Below, one piece after another: positions 29,479 through 37,696 of a DNA stretch of 43,381 nt. Position 1 is the stretch's first letter; every line of letters starts with the position of its first letter. The position numbers and the translations under genes were made by a program. The DNA lies in IMG/VR virus record IMGVR_UViG_3300044986_000091, positions 1-43,381 of that record. The stretch is one strand, 5' to 3'. The notes under the pieces are model-generated. The model did not search any database. It worked only from the letters and a program-made list of their open reading frames with translations, and was not told the origin of the DNA. The DNA is from a virus.

Positions 29479-29739
29479 ATGGTTGAAGATATTGATGGCG
29501 AGGAAGAAGCCTACTTGGTGATGGCACCAAACCATACAAAAACTATCGTAATGCCTGACACTATTTGGGCGAAGATTGGCGACGATAAAAAGTTAGAAAT
29601 TCTGCGATGGGACATCATTGAGATGTACGCCCGTGATTACGACAGTAGTCTTCATAATCGTACACAGACTCATGTTATGTGTAAGTTACTGACGTTGGTA
29701 CGTGAGCAGGTTAGAGAAGAACTAGAGAAAAATAGGTGA
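29479..29739 (+). CDS. Small acidic protein, unknown function
   Basis: 86 residues; AAGGAGATTTGAC precedes ATG. Acidic N-terminus (VEDIDGEEEAYLVMAP), then helical (KKLEILRWDIIEMYARDYD, LTLVREQVREELEKNR). One base after the glycosyltransferase stop. No family recognised. Confidence 0.62.
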   Translation: MVEDIDGEEEAYLVMAPNHTKTIVMPDTIWAKIGDDKKLEILRWDIIEMYARDYDSSLHNRTQTHVMCKLLTLVREQVREELEKNR

Positions 29740-29742
29740 AAC

Positions 29743-30066
29743 ATGAAAGGTCCGTTGTTGAGTTATGAGCAATACAAGATTCTGCTCGAACAGCAGGAAC
29801 TTGCCGGTCGATTGATGAAGACCAAACAGTACAAGGATCTTGCTGCCGAGTGGGGCATTGCAGGATCTACTGTACGCTCCGCGTTGTATCGTGGAATAAA
29901 ACAATACGACATACGAATACTAGAGGAGATGGAACATGAGCGTAGACGATCAGTCCCCGCCGGGGGCGTGGCGCGACGAGATGGCACGAATGCCGTGGCG
30001 GTATTCTCAACAAACCAAAGTCAGCGAAGCCTTAGCCAGTATCCGTCAAGCGGGTCTCGCACTTGA
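29743..30066 (+). CDS. HTH-like small protein with anomalous C-terminal overlap
   Basis: 107 residues; AGGTGAAAC before ATG. Residues 1-65 look genuine, with a helix-turn-helix-like segment (YKDLAAEWGIAGSTVRSAL). From about residue 66 the product (RRRSVPAGGVARRDGTNAV and on) is out-of-character and lies in a different frame over the first 131 bases of the next gene. The real gene may once have ended near 29940 and lost its stop, or the overlap is genuine. Likely a DNA-binding regulator. Confidence 0.55.
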   Translation: MKGPLLSYEQYKILLEQQELAGRLMKTKQYKDLAAEWGIAGSTVRSALYRGIKQYDIRILEEMEHERRRSVPAGGVARRDGTNAVAVFSTNQSQRSLSQYPSSGSRT

Positions 30067-30139
30067 GGCCAACGTGCTGGCGCTTGAGATCACAACATTA
30101 AAAAATGAAATAGAGGCGCTGCGTGGAAATCGAAGATGA
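29936..30139 (+). CDS. Small helical protein, unknown function
   Basis: 67 residues; GGAGATGGAAC before ATG. A Trp-rich N-terminus (SPPGAWRDEMARMPWRYSQQ) leads to a coiled coil (LALEANVLALEITTLKNEIE). It overlaps the HTH-like gene by 131 bases and the next gene by 17. Composition and ribosome site favour it as real. Confidence 0.62.
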   Translation: MSVDDQSPPGAWRDEMARMPWRYSQQTKVSEALASIRQAGLALEANVLALEITTLKNEIEALRGNRR

Positions 30140-30305
30140 TATTTTGGATTTGATCCGTGATCTTCCACGCGAGATCAACGATGCATCGACTACGACAGAG
30201 ATGAAGTTCTTAACTGTGGGTGGCGTGTTGTGGGCCTGCCACTACGAGATTAAACGACTACGGGAAGAGATAGCGGAACTAAAGAAAGGTAAAAAACGTG
30301 AGTAA
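30123..30305 (+). CDS. Small phage protein (ASTTTEMKFLTVGGVLWA family)
   Basis: 60 residues, GTG start (GAGG 8 bases upstream). The segment NDASTTTEMKFLTVGGVLWA followed by a Glu/Lys coiled coil (IKRLREEIAELKKGK) is a pattern I recognise from small phage proteins of unknown function. It overlaps the following fusion gene by eight bases. Confidence 0.65.
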   Translation: MEIEDDILDLIRDLPREINDASTTTEMKFLTVGGVLWACHYEIKRLREEIAELKKGKKRE

Positions 30306-31908
30306 CTTGGAAAGCACTTTCACTTATATCTACGAGAACAACCATTGGCACGGGACTGATAGCGTTAGTGGCCCGGGGTCGAGCATGGCTTACACGGAAA
30401 CCATCCGTAAGCAGTTACCCGAAATCTTTAAGTACTTTTCGATTAAAAAAGTATTTGACGCTCCCTGCGGTGACTTTAACTGGATGCGGCACGTGTTGCC
30501 GAATACTGATGTGGAATACGTGGGTGCAGATATCGTGCGCCCGTTGATAGAGCGTTTAAATGCAGAGCACAGAAGTGACAAGGTTTCTTTTGTGCATATG
30601 GATCTGACCAAAGATCCGTACCCCAAGGCAGACTTGATGATCTGCCGCGACTGTATCCATCATTTGTCACACAAAGACGCCAAGGCACTACTTAATAACT
30701 TCTTGAAGTCCAAGATTCCTTACCTTCTGACGACGACGTTTACAGGTACGGTCAACACCGACATCAAAACAGGGGGTTTTAGAGCCCTCGACATGTGCAA
30801 GCCGCCTTACAACTTTCCTTCCGAAGTACTTGCAAATGTAGTTGAAGAAAGGTTTAGTAACGGCGTAGTCCGAGAGGTCTCGCTTTGGAGTCGAGATCAA
30901 ATACTTAAAGCAATGAGATTTAAACAAGTGGCCCCCAAAATTTTTATAAGCATTATTTCGTACCGAGATCCTTTGCTCATGAGCACGGTCATGTCGGCAT
31001 ACAACAACGCGAGACACAAACAGGGACTAGCGTTTGGAATCGTTGATCAGGCGTATCCCGGTGAGTTCTTCAACGCCAAAGAATTAGGATACGAGTCGCA
31101 GATTCGGTATCTCAGAGTCGATCCTGAGTACGCACGGGGAGCGTGCTGGGCTCGCAACTCTGCACAGGCCATGTGGAACGGTGAGGACTACTTCATGCAG
31201 GTGGATTCCCACACGCTGTTCGACGCGGACTGGGATGAGACTTTGATCAACGCATACTTGAATCTGAAGGACTATCACGAGAAGCCTGTCATTACGGCTT
31301 ACCCTCACTCGTTTGTAGCGGTTGATGACAATATCAACAACCTGAAGAAGTCCAAGTACAACGGGCTTCTGACACTTGTTGCGGATGGCCCGGGTTCTTT
31401 CAACAAAGACATGTACGTCAGCACTCATGCTCGCGTCTTAGGCAGGAATGAACCGACCCATGCGTTCTTGCTGAGCGCCAACTGTCTTTTTACGGAAGGC
31501 ACGGTATGTGAAGAGGTGCCGTACGATCCATATCTATACTTCTCTGGCGAAGAACATTCCCTTGCACTACGGCTTTGGACAAATGGATACAACCTGTTTC
31601 ATATCCCTTCGATCCCGGTGTATCACCATTACGGTAGGAGCTATCGCACGACGGTGTGGAGTGATGAGTTCATCGAGAAGAACCGCCCGCAGAAATGGTA
31701 CAACTACGACAAACATTCCAAGTCACGTTTGTCGAAGATCGTTACAGGCGAATTAACTGGGGTGTACGGGATCGGTAACAAGCGTACGTTAGAGCAGTAC
31801 ATTGAGTGGTCAGGGATCGACTACCACAACAAGACTTTGGCGACCAAGGCGCTGACTGGCGATGGCATCTTTGATCATAACTACAAGGAGCCGTTGGTGC
31901 TGGTATGA
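30298..31908 (+). CDS. Methyltransferase - GlcNAc-type glycosyltransferase fusion protein
   Basis: 536 residues, GTG start overlapping the previous gene. Residues about 1-205 are a class I methyltransferase: KVFDAPCGDFNWM (51-63), VEYVGADIV with acidic Asp78, and LMICRDCIHHLS. Residues about 213-480 match the GlcNAc glycosyltransferase family (GT60, as in Skp1 hydroxyproline GlcNAc-transferase): IFISIISYRDPLLMSTVMSA, RGACWARNSAQAMW (about 280-293) and the metal site MQVDSHTLF (Asp302). Fusing methylation and glycosylation in one chain suggests one modified sugar product. The substrate is unknown. Confidence 0.82.
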   Translation: MSNLESTFTYIYENNHWHGTDSVSGPGSSMAYTETIRKQLPEIFKYFSIKKVFDAPCGDFNWMRHVLPNTDVEYVGADIVRPLIERLNAEHRSDKVSFVHMDLTKDPYPKADLMICRDCIHHLSHKDAKALLNNFLKSKIPYLLTTTFTGTVNTDIKTGGFRALDMCKPPYNFPSEVLANVVEERFSNGVVREVSLWSRDQILKAMRFKQVAPKIFISIISYRDPLLMSTVMSAYNNARHKQGLAFGIVDQAYPGEFFNAKELGYESQIRYLRVDPEYARGACWARNSAQAMWNGEDYFMQVDSHTLFDADWDETLINAYLNLKDYHEKPVITAYPHSFVAVDDNINNLKKSKYNGLLTLVADGPGSFNKDMYVSTHARVLGRNEPTHAFLLSANCLFTEGTVCEEVPYDPYLYFSGEEHSLALRLWTNGYNLFHIPSIPVYHHYGRSYRTTVWSDEFIEKNRPQKWYNYDKHSKSRLSKIVTGELTGVYGIGNKRTLEQYIEWSGIDYHNKTLATKALTGDGIFDHNYKEPLVLV

Positions 31909-33755
31909 GCCTGATCACGCTCGACTTTGAAACTTTTTATTCCAAGGATTTCAGCCTGTCGAAGCTGACGACCGAGGAGTACATTCGCAACAAACAGTTT
32001 GAGGTCATTGGCGCAGCATTTAAAGTTAACGACAGCCCCACGCAATGGGTGACAGGGACTCATCACGATATCCAACAACAACTCAAGAAGCTGGATTGGG
32101 CTAACTCTGCGCTGCTCTGCCATAACACATTGTTTGATGGCGCTATCTTGTCGTGGATCTTTGGTATCGAAGCAGGGATATACATGGATACGCTCTGCAT
32201 GGCGCGAGCGGTGCATGGGGTGGATGCGGGTGGGAGTTTGGCGGCGCTCGCCAAACGGTATGAACTAGGCGAAAAAGGAACCGAGGTGGTCGATGCGTTG
32301 GGTAAAAAGCGTTTGGACTTTTCTACTGAAGATCTTGATCGGTATGCTCTTTATTGCCGCAATGATGTTGATCTTACCTATGCTCTTTTTTATCGGCTTA
32401 GTGCAGGATTCCCAACATCAGAATTAGAACTGATTGACATGACGTTGCGGATGTTCATCCATCCGACGCTGAAGATAGATGACGGTCTCCTGATGGATCG
32501 GCAGGAGGAGATCAAGGCTGAGAAGTCTGAACTGCTGCGCGGTTTGATGACGGCACTCAAGGCAGAGACAGAAGAGGAAGTCCGCAAGAAGCTTTGCAGC
32601 AACAAGCAATTCGCCGAAGTGCTGAAAAGTTTTGGGATCACACCGCCGACAAAGACGAGCCCCACGACAGGTAAAGAAACATTTGCCTTCGCCAAGAATG
32701 ACGAGGGCTTTATTGAATTGATGCGCCATGAAGACCCTGTGATTCAGCAACTATGCGCGGTGCGTCTGGGTACTAAATCAACATTGGAGGAGAGCAGAAT
32801 TGAACGCTTTATTCGTATTCGTGGTAGGAATCGTGGTCGGTTACCTATCCCGCTCAAGTATTACGGCGCTCACACGGGTCGTTGGTCTGGCACGGACTCC
32901 GTCAACCTACAAAACCTTCCATCAAGAGATAAGAAAAAGAAGGCACTCAAGAATTCGGTGGTGGCTCCGGAGGGTTCTGTCATTATCAACTGCGACTCCT
33001 CGCAAATCGAAGCACGCGTCCTTGCGTGGTTGGCTGGGCAAACATCTGTAGTCGAGCAGTTCCGCAAGGGTGAGGATGTGTACAGCATCTTCGCCAGCAA
33101 GATTTACGACAGACCCATCAGCAAGAAAGATCCTGTCGAGCGGTTTGTCGGCAAGACCTGCATCCTTGGGCTGGGATATGGCACCGGGGCAATCAAACTT
33201 CGGCATACCCTGAAGACCCAGCCGCCCGGGGCGGACATCAGCGAGGATGATGCCAAGCGATACGTGCAGGTGTACCGCACCGAGAACAGCAAGATCCCAG
33301 AACTCTGGGCGGAGTGTGATCGTGCTTTAAATGCCATGATGAAAGGGGTCGAGCAGTCGTTCTCCTTGGGTCAGGGTGGAGCACTGTGGATCACCCCGGA
33401 CGGTATTGAACTACCGAACACTTTGAAAATTCGCTACGCAAACCTCCGACTCGAAGATGACAAGGTGACCTACGACTCCCGCAAAGGACCGGTTGGTATT
33501 TGGGGTGGAGCAATGGTTGAAAACGTAGTGCAGGCGTTGGCACGGATCATCGTGGGCGAGCAGATGCTCAAGATGAGGGAACGCTACCGGCCTGTGCTGA
33601 CCGTGCATGACGCTGCCGTGGTTGTGGTTCCCAAGGACGAAGTACAGGAAGCAGTTGAATTCATAACAAAAATTATGTCTACTCCACTTGATTGGTGCCC
33701 GGACTTACCTGTGGCTTGCGAAGCCAAGTGGGGGGAGTCCTATGGAGAGTGTTAA
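31905..33755 (+). CDS. polA: DNA polymerase I, family A, with 3'-5' exonuclease
   Basis: 616 residues. Exonuclease site residues: Asp7/Glu9 (LDFETFY), Asp78 (HNTLFDGA) and the YxxxD motif Tyr150/Asp154 (YCRNDVD), a DEDDy-type site. Polymerase motifs: TGRWSG (324-329), motif A CDSSQIEAR (363-371, Asp364), motif B R413-K417-L421-Y425 and motif C VHDA (567-570, Asp569). The position equivalent to E. coli Phe762 is Leu421. ATG overlaps the previous stop (ATGAG). It is the replicative polymerase of this phage, with helicase and primase genes downstream. Confidence 0.95.
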   Translation: MSLITLDFETFYSKDFSLSKLTTEEYIRNKQFEVIGAAFKVNDSPTQWVTGTHHDIQQQLKKLDWANSALLCHNTLFDGAILSWIFGIEAGIYMDTLCMARAVHGVDAGGSLAALAKRYELGEKGTEVVDALGKKRLDFSTEDLDRYALYCRNDVDLTYALFYRLSAGFPTSELELIDMTLRMFIHPTLKIDDGLLMDRQEEIKAEKSELLRGLMTALKAETEEEVRKKLCSNKQFAEVLKSFGITPPTKTSPTTGKETFAFAKNDEGFIELMRHEDPVIQQLCAVRLGTKSTLEESRIERFIRIRGRNRGRLPIPLKYYGAHTGRWSGTDSVNLQNLPSRDKKKKALKNSVVAPEGSVIINCDSSQIEARVLAWLAGQTSVVEQFRKGEDVYSIFASKIYDRPISKKDPVERFVGKTCILGLGYGTGAIKLRHTLKTQPPGADISEDDAKRYVQVYRTENSKIPELWAECDRALNAMMKGVEQSFSLGQGGALWITPDGIELPNTLKIRYANLRLEDDKVTYDSRKGPVGIWGGAMVENVVQALARIIVGEQMLKMRERYRPVLTVHDAAVVVVPKDEVQEAVEFITKIMSTPLDWCPDLPVACEAKWGESYGEC

Positions 33756-34408
33756 TGATCAAGTGGAGTTACAGCAGCCTGAAGGATTACGTGACCTGCC
33801 CCCGGCAGTATTACGAGGTCAAGGTCGCAAAGAATTATGTCAAGCGTCCCACACAGCAGATGCTGTACGGCACGGCGGTACACGGGGCGCTAGAGGACTA
33901 CGTTGGGAAAGGTACGCCGCTGGAGAAAAATTACGAGCAGTTTCAACCGATGCTGGATGCACTGCTGCAGATCGACGGCGAACGCTTGCCAGAATATCGG
34001 ATGGCGATCAACACAGAACTAGAACCATGCACTTGGGCGGCGGCGGATTACTGGGTGCGGGGCATCGTTGACCTGTTGATCTTGGGCGGCGACACCGCTT
34101 ACATCGTGGACTACAAGACTGGCAGTGCGAAATATCCCGACGTAAAGCAGTTGAAGCTAATGTCGTTAATGACCTACGCACATTTTCCTGCTATTCACCA
34201 TATCAAAGCGGGTTTGTTGTTTGTAGCTCACAACGCATTCGTCAACGAGGTGTATCACCGCGATCAGTCCGAGGACATGTGGAAGGATTTCCTGCCGGAT
34301 TTGGAGCGATTGAAGTTATCCTACGACAACGACAAGTGGCCCGAGAACCCAAACCCACTGTGCGGCTGGTGTCCGGTGACTGCCTGTCAATTTAACAAGG
34401 TGCGCTAA
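33755..34408 (+). CDS. PD-(D/E)XK exonuclease, Cas4/RecB-like, with Fe-S Cys
   Basis: 217 residues from ATG at 33755 in a TAATG overlap; the longer frame from 33692 lies inside the polymerase gene. Landmarks: YVTCPRQYY (Cys15), YGTAVHGALEDYV (His43), IVDLLIL (Asp106), YIVDYKTGS (Asp119, Lys121), KQLKLMSLM (Gln132) and the C-terminal CGWCPVTAC (Cys203, 206, 211). With Cys15 these form the four-Cys cluster of Cas4/AddB-type nucleases. Probably a 5'-3' exonuclease for recombination or host DNA degradation. Directly behind the polymerase. Confidence 0.85.
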   Translation: MIKWSYSSLKDYVTCPRQYYEVKVAKNYVKRPTQQMLYGTAVHGALEDYVGKGTPLEKNYEQFQPMLDALLQIDGERLPEYRMAINTELEPCTWAAADYWVRGIVDLLILGGDTAYIVDYKTGSAKYPDVKQLKLMSLMTYAHFPAIHHIKAGLLFVAHNAFVNEVYHRDQSEDMWKDFLPDLERLKLSYDNDKWPENPNPLCGWCPVTACQFNKVR

Positions 34409-34692
34409 TGCCATACGTCAACAAGCCAAGACCTTACGACAAAGAATATCGCCAGCAGAAGGCTCGCGGAGAACATGCGGATCGCATGGAGCGGCAACGT
34501 GCTCGCCGTGCTGTCGATAAGAATGGAAAAGATTTAAATCGCAACGGGAAAGCAGATCGCCGAGAGAACAAAGATATTGCTCACAAGAAGCCGCTATCTC
34601 GTGGTGGTACTAACAAAGATGGGTACACTATTCAGTCTGCTCGCCGGAACCGCTCATTCAAACGCACTTCTAGCGGAGCGGTGAAGGTCTGA
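34408..34692 (+). CDS. HNH-like small basic protein
   Basis: 94 residues. The C-terminal half, DIAHKKPLSRGGTNKDGYTI followed by QSARRNRSF, resembles the core of HNH endonucleases (xHxxPxSxGGxNxxxNxxxxxxxxNRxK), but the second conserved His is not evident, so catalytic ability is doubtful. The N-terminal part is basic, with an EF-hand-like DKNGKDLNRNGK. It overlaps the nuclease stop by one base (TAATG). Confidence 0.6.
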   Translation: MPYVNKPRPYDKEYRQQKARGEHADRMERQRARRAVDKNGKDLNRNGKADRRENKDIAHKKPLSRGGTNKDGYTIQSARRNRSFKRTSSGAVKV

Positions 34693-34863
34693 TCCCCACA
34701 AGGCATGAGTGTGGAGGACGGGGGGTTTCCCACCCACTTTCCCCCCAGCGAGACTTCATGCTCGCTTAACCATGCCTGTCAACGACGGCCCTGCTTTTTA
34801 TGCTTTCCTGACCGTGCGTTGACCGACTAACCCCCGTAAGGGGTCTTAGTAATTGGAGTAGTT
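34693..34863 (+). promoter_or_regulatory. Leader region of the helicase gene
   Basis: 171 bases without a gene. Besides the three-way junction it has CTAACCCC/GGGGTCTTAG dyad symmetry (about 34828-34850) and ribosome site GGAGTAGTT before ATG. A TTGACC at about 34819 has no -10 box at normal spacing. Confidence 0.4.
34701..34777 (+). ncRNA. Predicted three-way-junction RNA element
   Basis: AGGCATG (34701-34707) pairs with CATGCCT (34771-34777). Inside lie two adjacent arms: GGGGGG (34720-34725) with CCCCCC (34741-34746), and AGCGAG (34747-34752) with CTCGCT (34761-34766). Within the 171-base gap before the helicase gene. Could be a regulatory leader or part of a terminator; it is a candidate only. 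Confidence 0.35.
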
Positions 34864-36447
34864 ATGCAGATTATTGACGACACAGTGTTGCAGTTCCGAC
34901 TGCCGTATCAACTCGCCGACGACGTACATTCCTGTATCGACAAGTGCGAGATTCATAAATCCCACGGGAACGACAAAGAGTTACTACTGTACTGGGGACA
35001 CGAAGAAACCCAGCGGCTGACGCATCTATGTGATGCAGCACTACCGAGCATCCTCAAGATCCCATCGCCCATGTTGCGAGATTACAAGTGGCCCGGGATT
35101 TACAAACCGTTTGAGCATCAGAAGGATACCGCTGCGTTCCTATCGATCAGACAACGCGCTTTCTGTTTCAACGAAGCGGGCACTGGCAAGACAAGCGCAG
35201 CAATTTGGGCGGCAGACTACCTGATGAACATTGGGGCAATACGCAAGGTGCTAGTCATCTGCCCAATTTCAATCATGTACTCCGCATGGCAAGCCGACGT
35301 ACTGAAGACCGCTATGCACCGCACTTGTGGCGTAGCGTACGGACCGGCAGAGCGCCGCAAGAAGATCATTCGTAGCGGTTACGACTTCACCATCATCAAC
35401 TACGACGGCACACACGTGATGCTGGAGGAACTGCAGACTGCAAACTTTGATTTGATCATCGTAGACGAAGCCAACGCTTACAAGACTGCAAGCACGCGGC
35501 GCTGGAAGACGCTGGCGAAGTTAATTCAGCCACACACATGGCTCTGGATGATGACCGGCACTCCGGCATCGCAGTCACCGGTCGATGCGTTTGGGCTAGC
35601 CCGTCTGGTCTCACCGTACCGAGTGCCAAAGTTCATGACCGCATGGCGTGACAAGGTCATGATGCAGGTCACCCGGTTTAAGTGGGTGCCGAAGCGGTCT
35701 GCACAGGGTGAGGTGTTTAATGCGCTGCAACCTGCAATACGCTTTACGAAGGCAGAGTGCCTTGATCTTCCGGATGTCACATACCAGACCCGAGAGATCC
35801 CGCTCACACCGCAGGTCATCGCGTACTACAAACGATTGAAGAATCAAATGCTGGTCGAAGCAGCGGGCGAACAAATTACCGCAGTCAATGCAGCAGCTTC
35901 ATTGACTAAGCTTCTGCAGTTGTCAGGCGGCGCGGTCTACACCGATACCCGCGAAGTCGTCGAGTTCGACATCTCTCCACGTTTAAATGCACTGGAAGAA
36001 GTGCTTGATGAAACTGTAAATAAAGTTGTAGTATTCGTTTCGTACACGCATACTATCGACGTAGTCTCCAATCACTTAACGGAAAAGGGTTACACCAACG
36101 AAATCATCCAAGGCAGCGTACCAGCGGCAAGGCGCTCAGAGATCATTCAAAGATTTCAGACGCAACAACACCCACGAGTGTTGATCATTCAACCGCAAGC
36201 TGCATCGCATGGTGTTACGTTGACTGCCGCAGATACCGTAGTGTTTTGGTCACCCGTGATGAGCGTTGAGACGTATCTGCAGTGCATCGCTCGCATTGAC
36301 CGAGTGGGGCAGAAGAACCGAATGACTGTGGTTCATCTGCAAGGATCGGAAGTCGAGAAGAAGATGTATCAGATGCTGCAAGGCAAAGTAGATAACCACC
36401 AATTGTTGGTGGACATGTACAAACAGGAGTTGGAAAGCAATGACTAA
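34864..36447 (+). CDS. SNF2-type superfamily 2 helicase
   Basis: 527 residues. Walker A NEAGTGKTS (103-111), Walker B variant VDEAN (200-204), motif III TGTPAS (231-236), and C-terminal motifs VVVFVSYTHT, IIQGSVP, IIQPQAASHGVTLTAA and CIARIDRVGQ (about 474-483). The IxRIDRxGQ ending is typical of SNF2-like helicases. Such proteins in phages are replication or recombination helicases/translocases. It overlaps the next gene by eight bases. The Asp-Glu-Ala-Asn box differs from the usual DEAH/DEAD. Confidence 0.88.
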   Translation: MQIIDDTVLQFRLPYQLADDVHSCIDKCEIHKSHGNDKELLLYWGHEETQRLTHLCDAALPSILKIPSPMLRDYKWPGIYKPFEHQKDTAAFLSIRQRAFCFNEAGTGKTSAAIWAADYLMNIGAIRKVLVICPISIMYSAWQADVLKTAMHRTCGVAYGPAERRKKIIRSGYDFTIINYDGTHVMLEELQTANFDLIIVDEANAYKTASTRRWKTLAKLIQPHTWLWMMTGTPASQSPVDAFGLARLVSPYRVPKFMTAWRDKVMMQVTRFKWVPKRSAQGEVFNALQPAIRFTKAECLDLPDVTYQTREIPLTPQVIAYYKRLKNQMLVEAAGEQITAVNAAASLTKLLQLSGGAVYTDTREVVEFDISPRLNALEEVLDETVNKVVVFVSYTHTIDVVSNHLTEKGYTNEIIQGSVPAARRSEIIQRFQTQQHPRVLIIQPQAASHGVTLTAADTVVFWSPVMSVETYLQCIARIDRVGQKNRMTVVHLQGSEVEKKMYQMLQGKVDNHQLLVDMYKQELESND

Positions 36448-36838
36448 AGTAAATACCGAAGAGTTAGTCGCAGCCTACATCGCGCTTCGCAATGAGCGGG
36501 CCAAGTTGAAGGACGACTACGAAGAGGCTGACAAAAAGCTGGTTACCGACATGGAGAAACTTGAGAAAAGCATGTTGGATATCTGCAATGAGATCGGTGC
36601 TGACAGTATCAAGACGACGCACGGCACTTTGATGCGCCGCGTCAACGAGCGGTTCTACTGCACCGATTGGGACAACTTCAAGAATTACGTGCTTGAGAAC
36701 GAGGCTGTGGAGCTTCTTGAGCGCCGTATACATCAGGGGAACTTCAAGGAGCACATGGCACAGATTGAAGGTCAGGGGCTCCCTCCGGGTGTCAACGTGA
36801 TGCGCGAGTATGGCATCACAGTTCGTAAAGCAAGCTAA
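36440..36838 (+). CDS. Conserved phage protein, coiled coil plus alpha/beta
   Basis: 132 residues. The N-terminal half is a coiled coil (RNERAKLKDDYEEADKKLV, DMEKLEKSMLDICNEIG), then HGTLMRRVNERFYCTDWDNF and PGVNVMREYGITVRK. I recognise this pattern as a common companion of phage helicase and ssDNA-binding genes; the role is unknown. GGAAAGC precedes ATG at 36440. Confidence 0.7.
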   Translation: MTKVNTEELVAAYIALRNERAKLKDDYEEADKKLVTDMEKLEKSMLDICNEIGADSIKTTHGTLMRRVNERFYCTDWDNFKNYVLENEAVELLERRIHQGNFKEHMAQIEGQGLPPGVNVMREYGITVRKAS

Positions 36839-36853
36839 GTTAGGAGCATAGTT

Positions 36854-37687
36854 ATGAGCAACGATTTGATTCTGAGTATCAAGAGCACTCTCGCTAAGAT
36901 TGGAGTGGACGACGAAACCCGCGCTGTCGCTGGCAGAGGTGGTGGCGGTGGCGGTGGTAGTAAGCGTATCTCCATCAAGGGCGGCGTGTTCCGCAAGTAC
37001 GTAGGCGGCAAGGAAGTCGCGGCTGTCGAGGATCGCCACATGAGCGTGATCTTCGTCAAGATGGCCCCGGACCCGAGCCGTACGTACTACACGGGCGCGT
37101 ACAAGGAAGGCGAAAAGGTTTCTCCGGTCTGCTGGTCAAGTAATTCCAAGACGCCTGACCCGGAGGTCAAGAACCCACAGTCTGCTTCCTGCGAAACGTG
37201 TCAGTGGTCCGTCAAGGGCTCTGGTCAAGGTGGTAGCGGTGCCGCATGTCGCATGTCGTGGCGTACGGCTGTCGTGCTTCCGAACGACCCGAGCGGTGAT
37301 GTGATGCAGCTTGTGCTTCCGGCAACGTCCGCGTTCGCCAAAGAAGATGCAGGCAAGTGGGGCTTTCGTCCGTACTGTCAGTACTTGGCAAACAACAACA
37401 TTAGCGCCAAGCATGTTGTAACCAAAATGCAGTTCGACACAAAGTCTCCCGTCCCGAAGGTGTTGTTCTCGCCCGTGTCAGCTATCGACGACTCAGTCCT
37501 GCAGGTTATTGAAGCGCAGTCAAAATCGCAGGCTGCTGAGAGCGCCGTTAAGTTGAACGTGTATCAGACCGACGAGGGTGAAGCCCCGGCAGTTCCGGAG
37601 CCGACTCTTCGTAAGTCTGAGAGGGCAGAGATCCCGCCGTCTGAGGATGTGTCGGAAGTTATCAAGAAGTGGTCAAAGAAAAAGTAA
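36854..37687 (+). CDS. Possible ssDNA-binding protein, tentative
   Basis: 277 residues; TTAGGAGCATAGTT before ATG. A Gly-rich linker (RGGGGGGGSKRISIKGG) is followed by a beta-rich domain with four Cys in CWSSNSKTP, SCETCQWSVKG and AACRMSWRT (possible zinc site), then FRPYCQYLANNNISAKHV. The tail is acidic/Pro-rich, ending KKWSKKK. Its place between helicase and primase genes, and Gly-rich start, suggest an ssDNA-binding protein, but I cannot confirm the fold. Confidence 0.55.
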   Translation: MSNDLILSIKSTLAKIGVDDETRAVAGRGGGGGGGSKRISIKGGVFRKYVGGKEVAAVEDRHMSVIFVKMAPDPSRTYYTGAYKEGEKVSPVCWSSNSKTPDPEVKNPQSASCETCQWSVKGSGQGGSGAACRMSWRTAVVLPNDPSGDVMQLVLPATSAFAKEDAGKWGFRPYCQYLANNNISAKHVVTKMQFDTKSPVPKVLFSPVSAIDDSVLQVIEAQSKSQAAESAVKLNVYQTDEGEAPAVPEPTLRKSERAEIPPSEDVSEVIKKWSKKK

Positions 37688-37696
37688 CGGTGAAAT

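Noticed and set aside
34408-34692. Active HNH homing endonuclease
   Set aside because: Only part of the HNH pattern is present and the catalytic His pair is incomplete, so only an HNH-like label is used.
34819-34850. TTGACC as a -35 box before the helicase gene
   Set aside because: The nearest -10-like sequence is 21 bases away, too far for a convincing promoter.
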